A stretch of 64,000 nucleotides of DNA from Arsukibacterium indicum (lineage in GTDB: Bacteria; Pseudomonadota; Gammaproteobacteria; Enterobacterales; Alteromonadaceae), in the NCBI RefSeq assembly GCF_019100565.1, contig NZ_JAHRID010000002.1, positions 124,001 through 188,000 on the forward strand, written 5' to 3'. This document shows, one piece after another, positions 26,897-35,870 of this stretch. Positions within the stretch are counted from its first letter, which is position 1. Each line of letters opens with the position of its first letter. The translations under genes and the position numbers were made by a program. Under the pieces are notes generated by a model. It was not told the origin of the DNA. It worked only from the letters and a program-made list of their open reading frames with translations, and searched no databases.

Positions 26897-28190
26897 CGCC
26901 AGAGCAACCGCTATGCTGGGCGACCGGCTGGTTAAATTGTTAGCCGCAGCAGTACTAACAATATTTGTGGCGCGGGTTTTAGGCGCAAGTGAACTGGGTG
27001 TTTATTCTATAGTAATGGCCTGGAGTGCTTTTTTAGTGCCGCTCACCAGTATGGGGCTAAATAATAATGTTATAAGGCGGATGGTTCAGCAACAAACTGG
27101 CCAGCAAGCAATGACCCTGCTGTACAGTGCTGTCACCATCCGGCTGGCACTGGGTTTACTGGGTGGCAGCCTGATGCTGCTTGGGTTTTATCTGCTTTAT
27201 CCAACCATGTTCACCGGCAATACCGCTTTTGCAATTCCGGTACTGTTTTTACTGCAAAGTTTTTTTGGCTTATTGTTGTTTGAATTCTACCTCAACTATC
27301 AGGGTACATTTAGAAGCGTAGCCTACCTGAAAACCGTTATTACCCTGCTCAGTTTCTCGGCCAAACTTGCCCTGCTTTACAGCGGATTTGGCATTGCCAG
27401 TTTGTTAATGATAACTGGCATAGAATTTTTGCTGGTGGGTACAGCACAATACCTGATGTACCGCTACAAACAGCAGCCTTTTATGCCAGAAGAGAAGCCC
27501 TGGCCCCCCTATCATCCGCGCTGGTTTAGCGCCGCTCAAATTATCCCGTTACTGAAGCGTTCAAGTTGGCTGTGGCTGTCAGCTATCGTAACCGTAGTCT
27601 ATCTGAAAATTGATATTGTTATGCTTGGGGCCATGGCAGGGTCGGAACAGGCAGGTATTTATGCTGCTGCCAGCAGGCTGTCAGAATTATGGTATGTATT
27701 CCCGGCGACGCTTGCTACCCGCTACTACCCCGATATGCTTAAAACCTACCAGCAGGGTATGAACCCGTACTATCTGAAACTGCGCCGGTTCGCACTGCTG
27801 TTTTTCAGTGCTGGCTTTAGTATTGCGTTACTAATGACATTTGCAGCGCCCTGGCTTATCAGCTTGCTGTTTGGTGATAATTTTAGCGCAGCGGTCGAAG
27901 TGTTGCGCATTCATATCTGGGCGGGTTGTTTTATTTTTGTTCGCTATCTTATCAGCCAGCACCTGGTGATTACAGAACAGGAACCTTTGTCATTGATGAG
28001 TCATGGTATGGGTGCTCTGCTTAATATCGGACTTAACTTCTGGCTGATACCGACAATGGGGATTGTTGGCGCAGCGTGGGCAACGCTGGTTTCCTATGCC
28101 TTTGCCTCTTTTTTCTTTTTATTTATCTTCGCCAGTACCCGCACTCAGCTTTGGCAGCTTATTACCGTGCGTAAACCTGGCCATCATTAA
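26877..28190 (+). CDS. Oligosaccharide flippase (Wzx/MATE-like polysaccharide exporter)
   Basis: A 437-residue membrane protein with about 12-14 hydrophobic segments of the polysaccharide biosynthesis (Wzx/RfbX) family. ARVLGASELGVYSIVMAWSAF at the N-terminus and LKIDIVMLGAMAGSEQAGIYAAASRLSE mid-protein (read here in parts) are typical. It would flip the undecaprenyl-linked repeat unit to the periplasm for the Wzy-like protein. It follows the WecA-like gene by 57 bases, with an unusual duplicated start region. Confidence 0.9.
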   Translation: MLKKIIVARATAMLGDRLVKLLAAAVLTIFVARVLGASELGVYSIVMAWSAFLVPLTSMGLNNNVIRRMVQQQTGQQAMTLLYSAVTIRLALGLLGGSLMLLGFYLLYPTMFTGNTAFAIPVLFLLQSFFGLLLFEFYLNYQGTFRSVAYLKTVITLLSFSAKLALLYSGFGIASLLMITGIEFLLVGTAQYLMYRYKQQPFMPEEKPWPPYHPRWFSAAQIIPLLKRSSWLWLSAIVTVVYLKIDIVMLGAMAGSEQAGIYAAASRLSELWYVFPATLATRYYPDMLKTYQQGMNPYYLKLRRFALLFFSAGFSIALLMTFAAPWLISLLFGDNFSAAVEVLRIHIWAGCFIFVRYLISQHLVITEQEPLSLMSHGMGALLNIGLNFWLIPTMGIVGAAWATLVSYAFASFFFLFIFASTRTQLWQLITVRKPGHH

Positions 28191-28200
28191 AGGGTTTTAT

Positions 28201-29373
28201 ATGAGCAAACCGCTGTTTGTTGAAATTAAAGGCGTCCAGTTTAGAAATAAAGGTGCTTATCTGATGTTACTGGCATGTCTGGAAGGACTGAAACGTCTGC
28301 CGGATTATCAGTTGGTCCTGTCACCCGGGCCAAACTTACCTTACCCAGAACGGGCCCGGCTGGGCGCCTGGCAAAAACTGGCGTTCAGGCGCAAAGGGCT
28401 GGATCTGACAGGCTTAATTGCCAAACTCCCCGCCGCAATACGGCGCTTATTCAAACGGTATGGCATGGTTACCGAACGTGACGTCGATATTGTGCTGGAA
28501 GCAAGTGGCTTTGCATATGGCGACCAGTGGCCTTTGCAGTTTTTGCAAAATACCGCCAAAGAAGTAAAACGTTTTAAGGCTGCCGGCAAACCGTTTATTT
28601 TTATGCCGCAAGCTTTTGGGCCTTTTTCCAGTGAAAACAGTAAAAATGCCATGCGCGACATTATTGAGCATGCCAGCCTGATTTTCGTGCGGGATCCTGT
28701 GTCTTTAAGCCACCTGCAAAGTTGTGTAAGCCAGTTGCCAGCGAGCGTGGTGTTAACACCCGATTTTACTGTTGGTTTAATGCCTGTGAGCAATCATGAA
28801 GTGCCAACTATTGACAAACCCTATGTGGCACTTATTCCTAACTCTAAAGTTGTGTCTAAATATAACCATGCTGATGCAGAAGCTATGCGCTCTGGTTACA
28901 TTGCTGCTTTTGCCGCAGCCGCAGACAAACTGACTTTACTGGGCTATCAGGTAGTGCTGGTTAATCACGAAGGACGGGAAGATGCAGAGCTTTGTGCTGA
29001 GATTGCCAAATTATCACCCTGTGGTTTGGTGCAAATTGAAGACCCACTGGCTGTAAAAGCATTTATTGGTGGTGCTGATTTGGTAATAAGCTCACGGTTC
29101 CATGGCGCCGTAAATGCCTTAAGCCAGGGGGTACCTTGTATAGCCACCAGCTGGAGCCACAAATACCATGCCATGATGAGCGACTTTGCCATGGCTGACT
29201 TTTGCGTTGAGGAATTAACGGCAGACAGTTTATGCCTGGCTATTGATTTACTTTTAACCAGCAAAACAGAGTTACTGCCACAACTGGCTGAACGCGCAGC
29301 GACGTTAAAACAACGTAACCAGCAAATGTGGCAGCAATTACATCAGCATTTAACGCCAGGTTCAGCCCGCTAG
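28201..29373 (+). CDS. Polysaccharide pyruvyl transferase family protein
   Basis: A 390-residue protein of the CsaB/WcaK/polysaccharide pyruvyl transferase family, which put pyruvate ketals on surface sugars using phosphoenolpyruvate. Supporting parts are GVQFRNKGAYLMLLA, FMPQAFGPFSS, the FVRDPVSLSHL segment and SSRFHGAVNALSQGVPCIA with the family SxRxHG motif. ATG 28201 has AAAGGG at 9 bases; the longer frame lies inside the flippase gene. The product would give the polysaccharide acidic pyruvate groups. Confidence 0.88.
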   Translation: MSKPLFVEIKGVQFRNKGAYLMLLACLEGLKRLPDYQLVLSPGPNLPYPERARLGAWQKLAFRRKGLDLTGLIAKLPAAIRRLFKRYGMVTERDVDIVLEASGFAYGDQWPLQFLQNTAKEVKRFKAAGKPFIFMPQAFGPFSSENSKNAMRDIIEHASLIFVRDPVSLSHLQSCVSQLPASVVLTPDFTVGLMPVSNHEVPTIDKPYVALIPNSKVVSKYNHADAEAMRSGYIAAFAAAADKLTLLGYQVVLVNHEGREDAELCAEIAKLSPCGLVQIEDPLAVKAFIGGADLVISSRFHGAVNALSQGVPCIATSWSHKYHAMMSDFAMADFCVEELTADSLCLAIDLLLTSKTELLPQLAERAATLKQRNQQMWQQLHQHLTPGSAR

Positions 29374-29377
29374 TATT

Positions 29378-29689
29378 TTAGTCACCGTTACGGCCAAGGT
29401 GGACAGCGACACAAAGTGTGTTGTCCACTTTTTCCGGGCCGCCACACATCTCATCATAAGCAGACTGATGCACCAAAAACCCCTGACGTACCACACATTC
29501 GGTTAATGCCTGTTTCACCTGCTCAACACTTTGAAACTGTTGTGGTCGGTTATCGTCGTCAACGATAAAGCCTTTGCGGCTGTCAAACACCACTTCTACC
29601 AGGTACACACCCATCTCAAAAGAATGGATAGTTAACTCATCAATCCGGACTTCCTGCCGGTTCAGGTGGGCAAGACGATGATAATGCAT
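29378..29689 (-). CDS. DUF6482-like small protein
   Basis: A 103-residue cytosolic-type protein of unknown function. EVRIDELTIHSFEMGVYLVEV and the C-terminal HQSAYDEMCG pattern resemble the DUF6482 family found in Pseudomonas and relatives. ATG 29689 has GGAG 8 bases upstream; an extension to a TTG at 29737 is possible but adds a low-complexity Asn/Ile stretch. It converges on the pyruvyl transferase gene and does not seem part of the polysaccharide locus. Confidence 0.65.
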   Translation of the reverse strand: MHYHRLAHLNRQEVRIDELTIHSFEMGVYLVEVVFDSRKGFIVDDDNRPQQFQSVEQVKQALTECVVRQGFLVHQSAYDEMCGGPEKVDNTLCVAVHLGRNGD

Positions 29690-29913
29690 AGCATGGCTCC
29701 ACTGTAAGTTGTTAATGTTGTTTATAAGATTGTCCAAATACTGATACGCAGCTGTATACTTAACAGATTAATATAATCATACTGGCCAGAGCCAGACAGC
29801 ATTAAACTGATTTGTCTGCTTAATATTCATTACTTTACCTGCGCCTTAATATAACGCTACTATCAATAACATTATTCGACATTAGCGATAACAGTTCGCC
29901 TCAGAGTTGCGCC

Positions 29914-31566
29914 ATGGATGCCAGTTTTTTTCGTTGTAAGCAGGTTCTCGTTGTTGAAGACAGCGCCCCGGTTCGGGCGTCAGTTAAATCTATGCTGCAA
30001 ACAATGGGGTTTGAAGCCATTCACTTAAGCCGTGATGCTAACGATGCGTTAAGCCGTTGTCACAACATTCCGTTTGATTTTATTCTGTGCGACTTTAATC
30101 TGGGCGACGGTAAAGATGGATATCAGTTGTTTGAAACCCTGAAACAACAGGCGTTAATGCCACCACTTTGCTGCTTTATTATTATCAGTGCCGAAAGCCA
30201 GAGGCAGCTGGTACATGGTGTTATTGAACTTCAGCCCGATGACTACATTCTGAAGCCCTTTACCTTTCCTATTTTAAACGAGCGATTAATCCGGGCGGTA
30301 AAACAAAAAATCGCGCTGAGAAAAGTGTATTTAAACTTGTTTGAGAATAATGATGCTGAGGCGATTAAAGAATGTGATGCAGTGGTTACCAACAAACCTG
30401 AGTTTGCTTATCAGGCGCTGAGGATGAAAGGTGAGTTATTGCTTAAAACTGGCCAATATCAGCAGGCCGAGCAATTTTATAAAAAAGTAATAGCGGATAA
30501 AGCCCTGCCCTGGGCCCGGTTAGGCGCGGCTATAGCGGCATTTTATCTGGAGCGCTGGGATGATACAGAGCTACAACTGGCTGATTTAACTCAGTATGAC
30601 ATTACCAAAGTTGAAGCGATGGACTGGTTATCACACCTGATGGTGAAGTATGGCCGGTATGAGGCAGCGCAGCAGACGTTATATCAGGCTGTTTTACTGT
30701 CACCGAAAAATATTAAACGCCAACGTACGCTAAGTAATCTGAATGTTATTATTGGCGATAAAGAAACCGCGGCCCGCATTAATGCCAAACTGGTTGCGGC
30801 GGCCCGTTATTCTGTAGAAGATTCTGCGGAAAACTACCTTAACCATGCCCGCAGTTTAATTGATGTGGCTTATAGCAAAAACCCGCTTGAGCGTTCGGTC
30901 ATTCTTCAAAACGCCAGCCAGCTGCTGGACAGTGTTAGTAAACGCTTTACAGATCCATGCTGGCAAAAGGCCATTAATGTAGTACGCAGCCGGGTTCTGG
31001 CAGCCAAAGGCATGCTAATTGAAGCACGCCAGCCACTGCTTGACAATGGCGTTGCTGACAAAGCAGAAAAAATGACTATCGATAGTTGCATGGACGCTGC
31101 TAAAGCCTATTTTGAACTGGGTGATATTCATAGCAGCCAGTTTTACATTGATAAGTTGGCCGGTTACTTAGTTAATGATGATTATCTGACTGAAACCCAG
31201 AAAATTATGCTAAAGATGGAAAAAGTCAGGCATGAGGAATTAAAGGCAACCATTAAACAAATCAGTAATGAAGCTGCCGATGCCTATGAAAATGGCTTTT
31301 TTATTCAGGCAGTCAGTCTGTTCTGTGAAACCTTTGATCATATGCCAACAAATACCATCATCGCGCTGAATATTCTGCAAACTGCCAGTAAGTGTGCTCA
31401 GATGCCCGCCAAATACCTCCGCTACTGCAAACAAGCTATCAGATTACTTAAATCGACAGTCTTGGAGAAATCCAGTCAGGTTAAATTTCAGCATTATGTC
31501 ACGCTATTATGTGAACAGTACCCGCAGCTGGTCGTCCGTACCCGCCGGCCGAAAGCCAATAGTTAG
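29914..31566 (+). CDS. Response regulator with C-terminal TPR-like domain
   Basis: A 550-residue protein with an N-terminal receiver domain (about 10-130): acidic pair E15/D16, phosphoacceptor Asp60 in LCDFNLGDG, Ser92 and Lys114 in DDYILKPF. The remaining 420 residues are helical and TPR-like (for example LLKTGQYQQAEQFYKKVI and LMVKYGRYEAAQQTLYQAV), with no DNA-binding or enzymatic domain. The layout resembles VieB of Vibrio cholerae, where the receiver-TPR protein acts by protein contact. No sensor kinase is nearby, so this is an orphan regulator. Confidence 0.85.
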   Translation: MDASFFRCKQVLVVEDSAPVRASVKSMLQTMGFEAIHLSRDANDALSRCHNIPFDFILCDFNLGDGKDGYQLFETLKQQALMPPLCCFIIISAESQRQLVHGVIELQPDDYILKPFTFPILNERLIRAVKQKIALRKVYLNLFENNDAEAIKECDAVVTNKPEFAYQALRMKGELLLKTGQYQQAEQFYKKVIADKALPWARLGAAIAAFYLERWDDTELQLADLTQYDITKVEAMDWLSHLMVKYGRYEAAQQTLYQAVLLSPKNIKRQRTLSNLNVIIGDKETAARINAKLVAAARYSVEDSAENYLNHARSLIDVAYSKNPLERSVILQNASQLLDSVSKRFTDPCWQKAINVVRSRVLAAKGMLIEARQPLLDNGVADKAEKMTIDSCMDAAKAYFELGDIHSSQFYIDKLAGYLVNDDYLTETQKIMLKMEKVRHEELKATIKQISNEAADAYENGFFIQAVSLFCETFDHMPTNTIIALNILQTASKCAQMPAKYLRYCKQAIRLLKSTVLEKSSQVKFQHYVTLLCEQYPQLVVRTRRPKANS

Positions 31567-31843
31567 AAGAGTATTACATACTCAGTGTTAGAACTTATTT
31601 CATCATCAGGCTGTAAGTCCTACAGCATTCAATTAAGCTGATGCTGTCTATTCATTAAGTGCGCTTAATAAAGTATTGAATAAACGCCATATTAATAAGG
31701 TGGTAAGTATTTTGCTTGATTATTAATAGGAGCGATGGTTAAACGTATTATCAATGCAATGCATTTCTCCAGAACCTTGGCTGCAATTCAATAACCCTCG
31801 CTTAGTTTTAAAGGTTCGTAAATCAATCTATGGAGGTGTGAAA

Positions 31844-32494
31844 ATGAATATTTTACCCAACAAGATTAGTACTGTTAAAACAGCATGTGCTCTGACTATT
31901 GCGGCAGTTTTTGCGATGCCCGTGCACGCCGATAACATCAAAGATAAAACCGACGGCAGCTGGGTTGCATTAAATGGCCAGGTGGTAGCGCATACACCAA
32001 GCCAATTTACTTTGGATTATGGCGAAGGCACGATTCTGGTGGAAACCGACGACTGGGATTCACTCGGCGATGGCTGGGGCATCAATGAAGGAGATAAAGT
32101 AACAGTATATGGTGCTGTTGATGATGGCTTCTATCAATCGAAAAGAATAGAAGCTGGTAGTGTTTATATTAAAGATTCAAACACGATGATTTCAGCGCCA
32201 TCTTCTGCAGATGAAGAGCCAATGCCGGTCACCTACACTTATTTTTCAGTGCCTGCAGATTATGACCTGCAAGTGGCAGGTACGGTCACTTCAGTTTCGG
32301 ACCGTAACTTTACCATCGACACGGGTAAACGAAAATTAACTATCGATACGCTCGATATGGGTTACAATCCGCTTGATAACATAGGTGTACAGCAAATAGA
32401 AAAAGGCGATTTTGTCAGTGTCTCGGGCGATTTGAATACCAGCATGTTTGACGATGCCTTGATCACGGCTGAAAGTATCGTGTCTTATAACTAG
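31844..32494 (+). CDS. Secreted protein with two OB-fold-like repeats
   Basis: A 216-residue protein with a signal peptide ending at MPVHA-D. The mature chain has two similar halves: LNGQVVAHTPSQFTLDYG...INEGDKVTVYG and VAGTVTSVSDRNFTIDTG...IEKGDFVSVSG, each the five-strand pattern of small bacterial OB-fold (BOF/YgiW or DUF5666-like) domains. GGAGG precedes ATG 31844; the longer frame is spurious. Highly acidic overall, with a periplasmic or outer location. Function unknown; related folds bind small ligands or cations. Confidence 0.7.
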   Translation: MNILPNKISTVKTACALTIAAVFAMPVHADNIKDKTDGSWVALNGQVVAHTPSQFTLDYGEGTILVETDDWDSLGDGWGINEGDKVTVYGAVDDGFYQSKRIEAGSVYIKDSNTMISAPSSADEEPMPVTYTYFSVPADYDLQVAGTVTSVSDRNFTIDTGKRKLTIDTLDMGYNPLDNIGVQQIEKGDFVSVSGDLNTSMFDDALITAESIVSYN

Positions 32495-32545
32495 CATAAT
32501 GTTACCGGGCTTTCTGTAGTCGCCGCGTTTTAAAACATCTAAACC

Positions 32546-32586
32546 AGAGAGGCCTGATATTGATAAAATATCAGGCCTCTCTTTTA
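32546..32586 (+). terminator. Strong terminator after the OB-fold protein gene
   Basis: A perfect 16-base stem (AGAGAGGCCTGATATT with its complement) around a short GATA-type loop, followed by CTTTTAA. It also separates this gene from the convergent lepB-like gene. Confidence 0.9.
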
Positions 32587-32632
32587 ACGCAACGATACTA
32601 ACATACATGCTGCCAGCATCTTATTTGTCACA

Positions 32633-33295
32633 CTATAATTTTGCCAAAAATCGCTCACTACGGGGCAAATAGTAATTCTCATAATCCAGCGAAAACAGCA
32701 CTGTGCCAGCCCGGCCAATAATCTCGTGGCGCGGCACAAAACCAATCACCCGCGAGTCAGCGCTGTTATCACGGTTATCACCTAGCACCAGATAATGCCC
32801 CTCTGGCACCCGCACAGGTGCAAAGTTAGCCAACCCACTTGATACCGGGGCTAACTTAACGGCATGAGCAATACCACCTAATTGCTCGGTTAACAGCAAT
32901 TCGTTGCCGGCTTCTGTTTCTACTGCTGGATCCGATTCGGTATAATCTACCTGCTTGCCGTTAATACTCAGCACATTATGCTGCATCGCGACCACATCGC
33001 CCGGCATGCCAACGACTCTTTTCACCAAGCGGTTATCGGCAGCTTCGGAGGCAAATATCACAATATCGCCGCGCTTCGGATCAGCTAGCTTCAGCACTGA
33101 CATGGTACTAAACGGCACGCGCAAATCGTAAGCCATTTTATTTACCAAAATCCGGTCGCCAATTTGAATTGTTGGCTGCATCGATCCTGAAGGCACATCG
33201 TTCCAATCGGCAACGGCACTCCTAAATACCAGCATTAAGCCGATAAACAACACAAAACCGCGGTTATTGCGCCAAAACTGTTTTATTTTAACCAT
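32633..33295 (-). CDS. lepB: Signal peptidase I
   Basis: A 220-residue type I signal peptidase: catalytic Ser38 in PSGSMQPT, Lys92 in NRLVKRVVG and the GDNRDNSADSR box. A single N-terminal membrane anchor (about 14-29) rather than the two of the main E. coli LepB (324 residues), so this is a short accessory-type LepB and the organism may carry another. It does not neighbour lepA or rnc. It could process nearby exported proteins, but nothing links them by operon. Confidence 0.92.
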   Translation of the reverse strand: MVKIKQFWRNNRGFVLFIGLMLVFRSAVADWNDVPSGSMQPTIQIGDRILVNKMAYDLRVPFSTMSVLKLADPKRGDIVIFASEAADNRLVKRVVGMPGDVVAMQHNVLSINGKQVDYTESDPAVETEAGNELLLTEQLGGIAHAVKLAPVSSGLANFAPVRVPEGHYLVLGDNRDNSADSRVIGFVPRHEIIGRAGTVLFSLDYENYYLPRSERFLAKL

Positions 33296-33646
33296 AACGT
33301 CCTCTGTCTCTAGTTCAATAGCTGCTATGACCTGCCGCCGACGGCAAGGTTCAAATCTGTTGGTGGTTCAAATAATCAATATTTCACTCAAGAAAATCAT
33401 AACAAACTGATTACAATGAGATATTAAGCCCCGCTTCTGAACGGGATAAACGTGTCTGTTTATTTTACATATCATTTAATAGGGAACTTAAGATGATAAT
33501 ATTAGGCGTCCCCATTTTGTTATTTATCAGTATATATCAGACAGTTTAGCACGCACGGGCCAATATTGGCCCCAAAACTGCTTAGTACCTTTGGGCTACA
33601 AATTTACGTAGTCACAATTATATAATCAGACATTAGGATGTTGTTA
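33296..33646. other. 351-base intergenic region
   Basis: Divergent gap between lepB and the PEP-CTERM-type gene. AT-rich. It contains the 16-base palindrome and sigma-54-like site listed separately and an 18-codon ORF (33493-33549, MIILGVPILLFISIYQTV) preceded by AGGGAA; that ORF could encode a hydrophobic micropeptide but has no further support. Confidence 0.6.
33557..33582 (+). promoter_or_regulatory. Palindrome and possible sigma-54 promoter of the PEP-CTERM-type gene
   Basis: GGGCCAATATTGGCCC (33557-33572) is a perfect palindrome. Overlapping it, TGGCCC-N5-CTGCT (33567-33582) has GG and GC dinucleotides with the 12-base offset of -24/-12 sigma-54 promoters. It lies 65 bases before the start codon. 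PEP-CTERM genes of several proteobacteria use sigma-54 with PrsK/PrsR, which makes the match more credible, but it is not a perfect consensus. Confidence 0.4.
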
Positions 33647-34294
33647 ATGAAAAAGAATTTACTTAAAATCACGTCTATTTGCGCTCTGGCATTTGCCTTA
33701 CCTGCACACGCTGCTTTAATCGGCGCTGTTGACCGTGACTATGGAAATACAGCAGACAAATATACCCCATCAAGTGTGCTTGCCAATGGTAGCTGTGATA
33801 GTGCTCATAGCAACTGGCTGTCTATCACTAACGCAGATTCATGTGGCCGTTTTTACGATGAATTTAATTTCTCTCATATGCTTTATGACAGCATTGACTC
33901 TTTTTCACTGACTATCACGTTCTCACACAGTAACAACTCTTTTATGGGGTTTATCCCTACAGAGTTCTGGAATCTGCGCCCGGCATCCTCAGCATCAAAT
34001 GGCGGTGCTACAGGCCCTTCAATTGGCAGGGTCGGTAGTGGGATAACAACCAGAACCTTTAATTTTGACAACACAATGGACATGTTTAACGATATTGTCG
34101 CTAACCAAAGCTTCTTTCTGTGGATGGCCCACGAAGGTTTTGGCCAGCAGAATTTCCGCTTATATTCTGCTTCGCTGGCGGTAAATGGCATCGAAGCTGC
34201 TGCGCCAACTGCTGTTCCAACACCAGCAGGTATAGGCTTACTGGGGCTTGGTCTGGCGTTACTTGGCTTCTCGCGCCGCAAAACCAAAAAGTAA
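33647..34294 (+). CDS. PEP-CTERM-type sorted surface/secreted protein
   Basis: A 215-residue exported protein. It has a signal peptide (MKKNLLKITSICALAFALPAHA), a Ser/Asn-rich mature domain with four Cys, and a C-terminal sorting tail: VPTPAGIGLLGLGLALLGFSRRKTKK in two parts, that is a VPxP motif, a hydrophobic helix and a basic end. This is a variant of PEP-CTERM, recognised by exosortase rather than rhombosortase. ATG 33647 has AGGA at 8 bases. No exosortase is encoded in the window. PEP-CTERM proteins usually accompany exopolysaccharide, and a polysaccharide locus lies 4 kb upstream. Confidence 0.8.
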   Translation: MKKNLLKITSICALAFALPAHAALIGAVDRDYGNTADKYTPSSVLANGSCDSAHSNWLSITNADSCGRFYDEFNFSHMLYDSIDSFSLTITFSHSNNSFMGFIPTEFWNLRPASSASNGGATGPSIGRVGSGITTRTFNFDNTMDMFNDIVANQSFFLWMAHEGFGQQNFRLYSASLAVNGIEAAAPTAVPTPAGIGLLGLGLALLGFSRRKTKK

Positions 34295-34320
34295 GCAGGT
34301 TTAACCTGTAGTAATAAAAT

Positions 34321-34348
34321 AAAGCGCCACTTGGCGCTTTATTTTATT
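34321..34348. terminator. Bidirectional terminator
   Basis: AAAGCGCCA/TGGCGCTTT with a 2-base loop, followed by T-rich sequence, between convergent genes. Confidence 0.85.
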
Positions 34349-34383
34349 ATATGACCCGGCCTAAATAAGGTTATCACTTTCCC

Positions 34384-34836
34384 TCACGCAGGGTTTTCAA
34401 CTAGCGTTTTCAACCTTTGCAGAGCCTTCGGCCATTTGTCTGACATAAATTGCTCATAGGATGGATCAATTTCCTGCTCAATTTTCACTTCGGTACCGTC
34501 CGGCACAGCACGAAAATAGTAATTTTCAAAGGCCGGCGCCCAGCTGCTAACCTGCTCACTATTTAAGTCATCTTTGCCGCCAACCACATACCCCAGGTGC
34601 TTAATCGACACAAACTTAAGTGGGTCCAGCTCGGCAATAGTCGCCACCATGCCATCGCCCGATGGCGACAAAAACCGCATCGGCTCCCCCTGCTGCCACT
34701 TACCCTCATAGTATGAGCCTTCGCAAAAGGCCGCCGTCCAGATCCGAAAACCGGTATCATCAAACATCCGCTGCCACACCAACTCTATTGGCGCGTTAAT
34801 CACAATACTGAAGTTTATTTGTTTAACTTTACGCAT
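34384..34836 (-). CDS. SRPBCC (START/AHSA1-like) domain protein
   Basis: A 150-residue single-domain protein. FSIVINAPIELVWQRMFDD at the start, a central GEPMRFLSPSGDG strand pair and a long C-terminal helix give the helix-grip fold of the SRPBCC/AHSA1 superfamily, which bind hydrophobic ligands. A GAAGGTG ribosome-binding site precedes the ATG. It converges on the PEP-CTERM-type gene and stands alone. No ligand can be inferred. Confidence 0.8.
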   Translation of the reverse strand: MRKVKQINFSIVINAPIELVWQRMFDDTGFRIWTAAFCEGSYYEGKWQQGEPMRFLSPSGDGMVATIAELDPLKFVSIKHLGYVVGGKDDLNSEQVSSWAPAFENYYFRAVPDGTEVKIEQEIDPSYEQFMSDKWPKALQRLKTLVENPA

Positions 34837-34926
34837 TGTTCACCTTCGTTCTCTAGTTTGAAGCCAGGCACAGGTTACCAGAATTATATCGACCGTACTG
34901 CATTACCGGTATATAGCCTGGTTACC

Positions 34927-35826
34927 TTAATGACGTTGTTTAATGACATGTTTCGGAGCAGAGCCAAAGGCATTTTTAAACACCCGGCTAAAGTGACTGG
35001 GGTCATTAAAACCTAACTGATAACACACCTGACTGATCCGCTCGCCAGTTTGTAATAATCGGTAGGCTTTTTGTAAGCGCAGTTGCTGCTGCCAAACTGC
35101 AGGTGTCACCCCAAACGCCAGTTTAAACTGCTGATAAAATTTACTGCGGCTCATGCAGGCTATTTTGCACAAGGTGTTTATTTCTATCGTGTCGCTTAAG
35201 TGCTGTTCAATATAAATAAGGACATTGCCAAGCGGCGTTGTTGTTTGCTGCTGACAATTTGCCAGCATCACATCGCGGCTTTGCTGCTGTAATAAGCGGG
35301 TTATCAGTTCATTTAATGATAAATCGATCAGGTAATCACGATGCTGTTCGTTTTCACTAAAAAGCGTGATCATTCGCTCCAGCAATTGCTGGGTCTGAAT
35401 ATTATGCTGGCTATGAACTAACTTTGGCACGTACTGAAAAAAATCATCATGACTAATTTCTTGCTGAAAATTAAGGGCATCAACAACGTTACGAATTTTA
35501 TCGGTACTAATTTCAATCGCCAGGCAGGTAGTGGGTTTATTGAGTGAAGCATCAGGAAAGTCTATAAGCACCTTCTGCCGTGGCGCCAATACAAAAGACT
35601 GGTTGGGTAAAAAGGCACTGTGGTAATGACTGTCGGCTACATGCATAATTTTTTTGCCACTAATCATGCCGCAAAAAAGTAACTCACTGGAATGCAACGC
35701 CACTTTTTGCGCATCCTGATAAGTATCATAAATACTCAGCTCTGCATGTTCTCCGGCAAAACTTACTTTATTTTCAATAAGTACATCAAGGCGTTGCCGT
35801 TTTCTGGAGAGTACAGATGTATTCAT
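34927..35826 (-). CDS. AraC family transcriptional regulator
   Basis: A 299-residue regulator. The last 100 residues hold two helix-turn-helix motifs (LCKIACMSRSKFYQQFKLAFG and ISQVCYQLGFNDPSHFSRVFK, given in parts); the N-terminal 180 residues are a ligand/dimer domain of the AraC-binding-like type (cupin-like). It is divergent from exaC, and a tandem direct repeat in the gap fits an AraC-type operator, so it probably activates the aldehyde dehydrogenase gene. Confidence 0.92.
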   Translation of the reverse strand: MNTSVLSRKRQRLDVLIENKVSFAGEHAELSIYDTYQDAQKVALHSSELLFCGMISGKKIMHVADSHYHSAFLPNQSFVLAPRQKVLIDFPDASLNKPTTCLAIEISTDKIRNVVDALNFQQEISHDDFFQYVPKLVHSQHNIQTQQLLERMITLFSENEQHRDYLIDLSLNELITRLLQQQSRDVMLANCQQQTTTPLGNVLIYIEQHLSDTIEINTLCKIACMSRSKFYQQFKLAFGVTPAVWQQQLRLQKAYRLLQTGERISQVCYQLGFNDPSHFSRVFKNAFGSAPKHVIKQRH

Positions 35827-35870
35827 AGTATCGCTTAGTGCCTCTGCTTGCCGCTTTTTGGATCTGCTGC

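Noticed and set aside
28063-28200. N-terminal extension of the pyruvyl transferase
   Set aside because: It overlaps the flippase gene, and ATG 28201 has a good ribosome-binding site.
33493-33549. 18-codon hydrophobic ORF before the PEP-CTERM-type gene
   Set aside because: It has AGGGAA upstream, but length and AT-rich setting make chance likely; kept only as a note in the gap entry.
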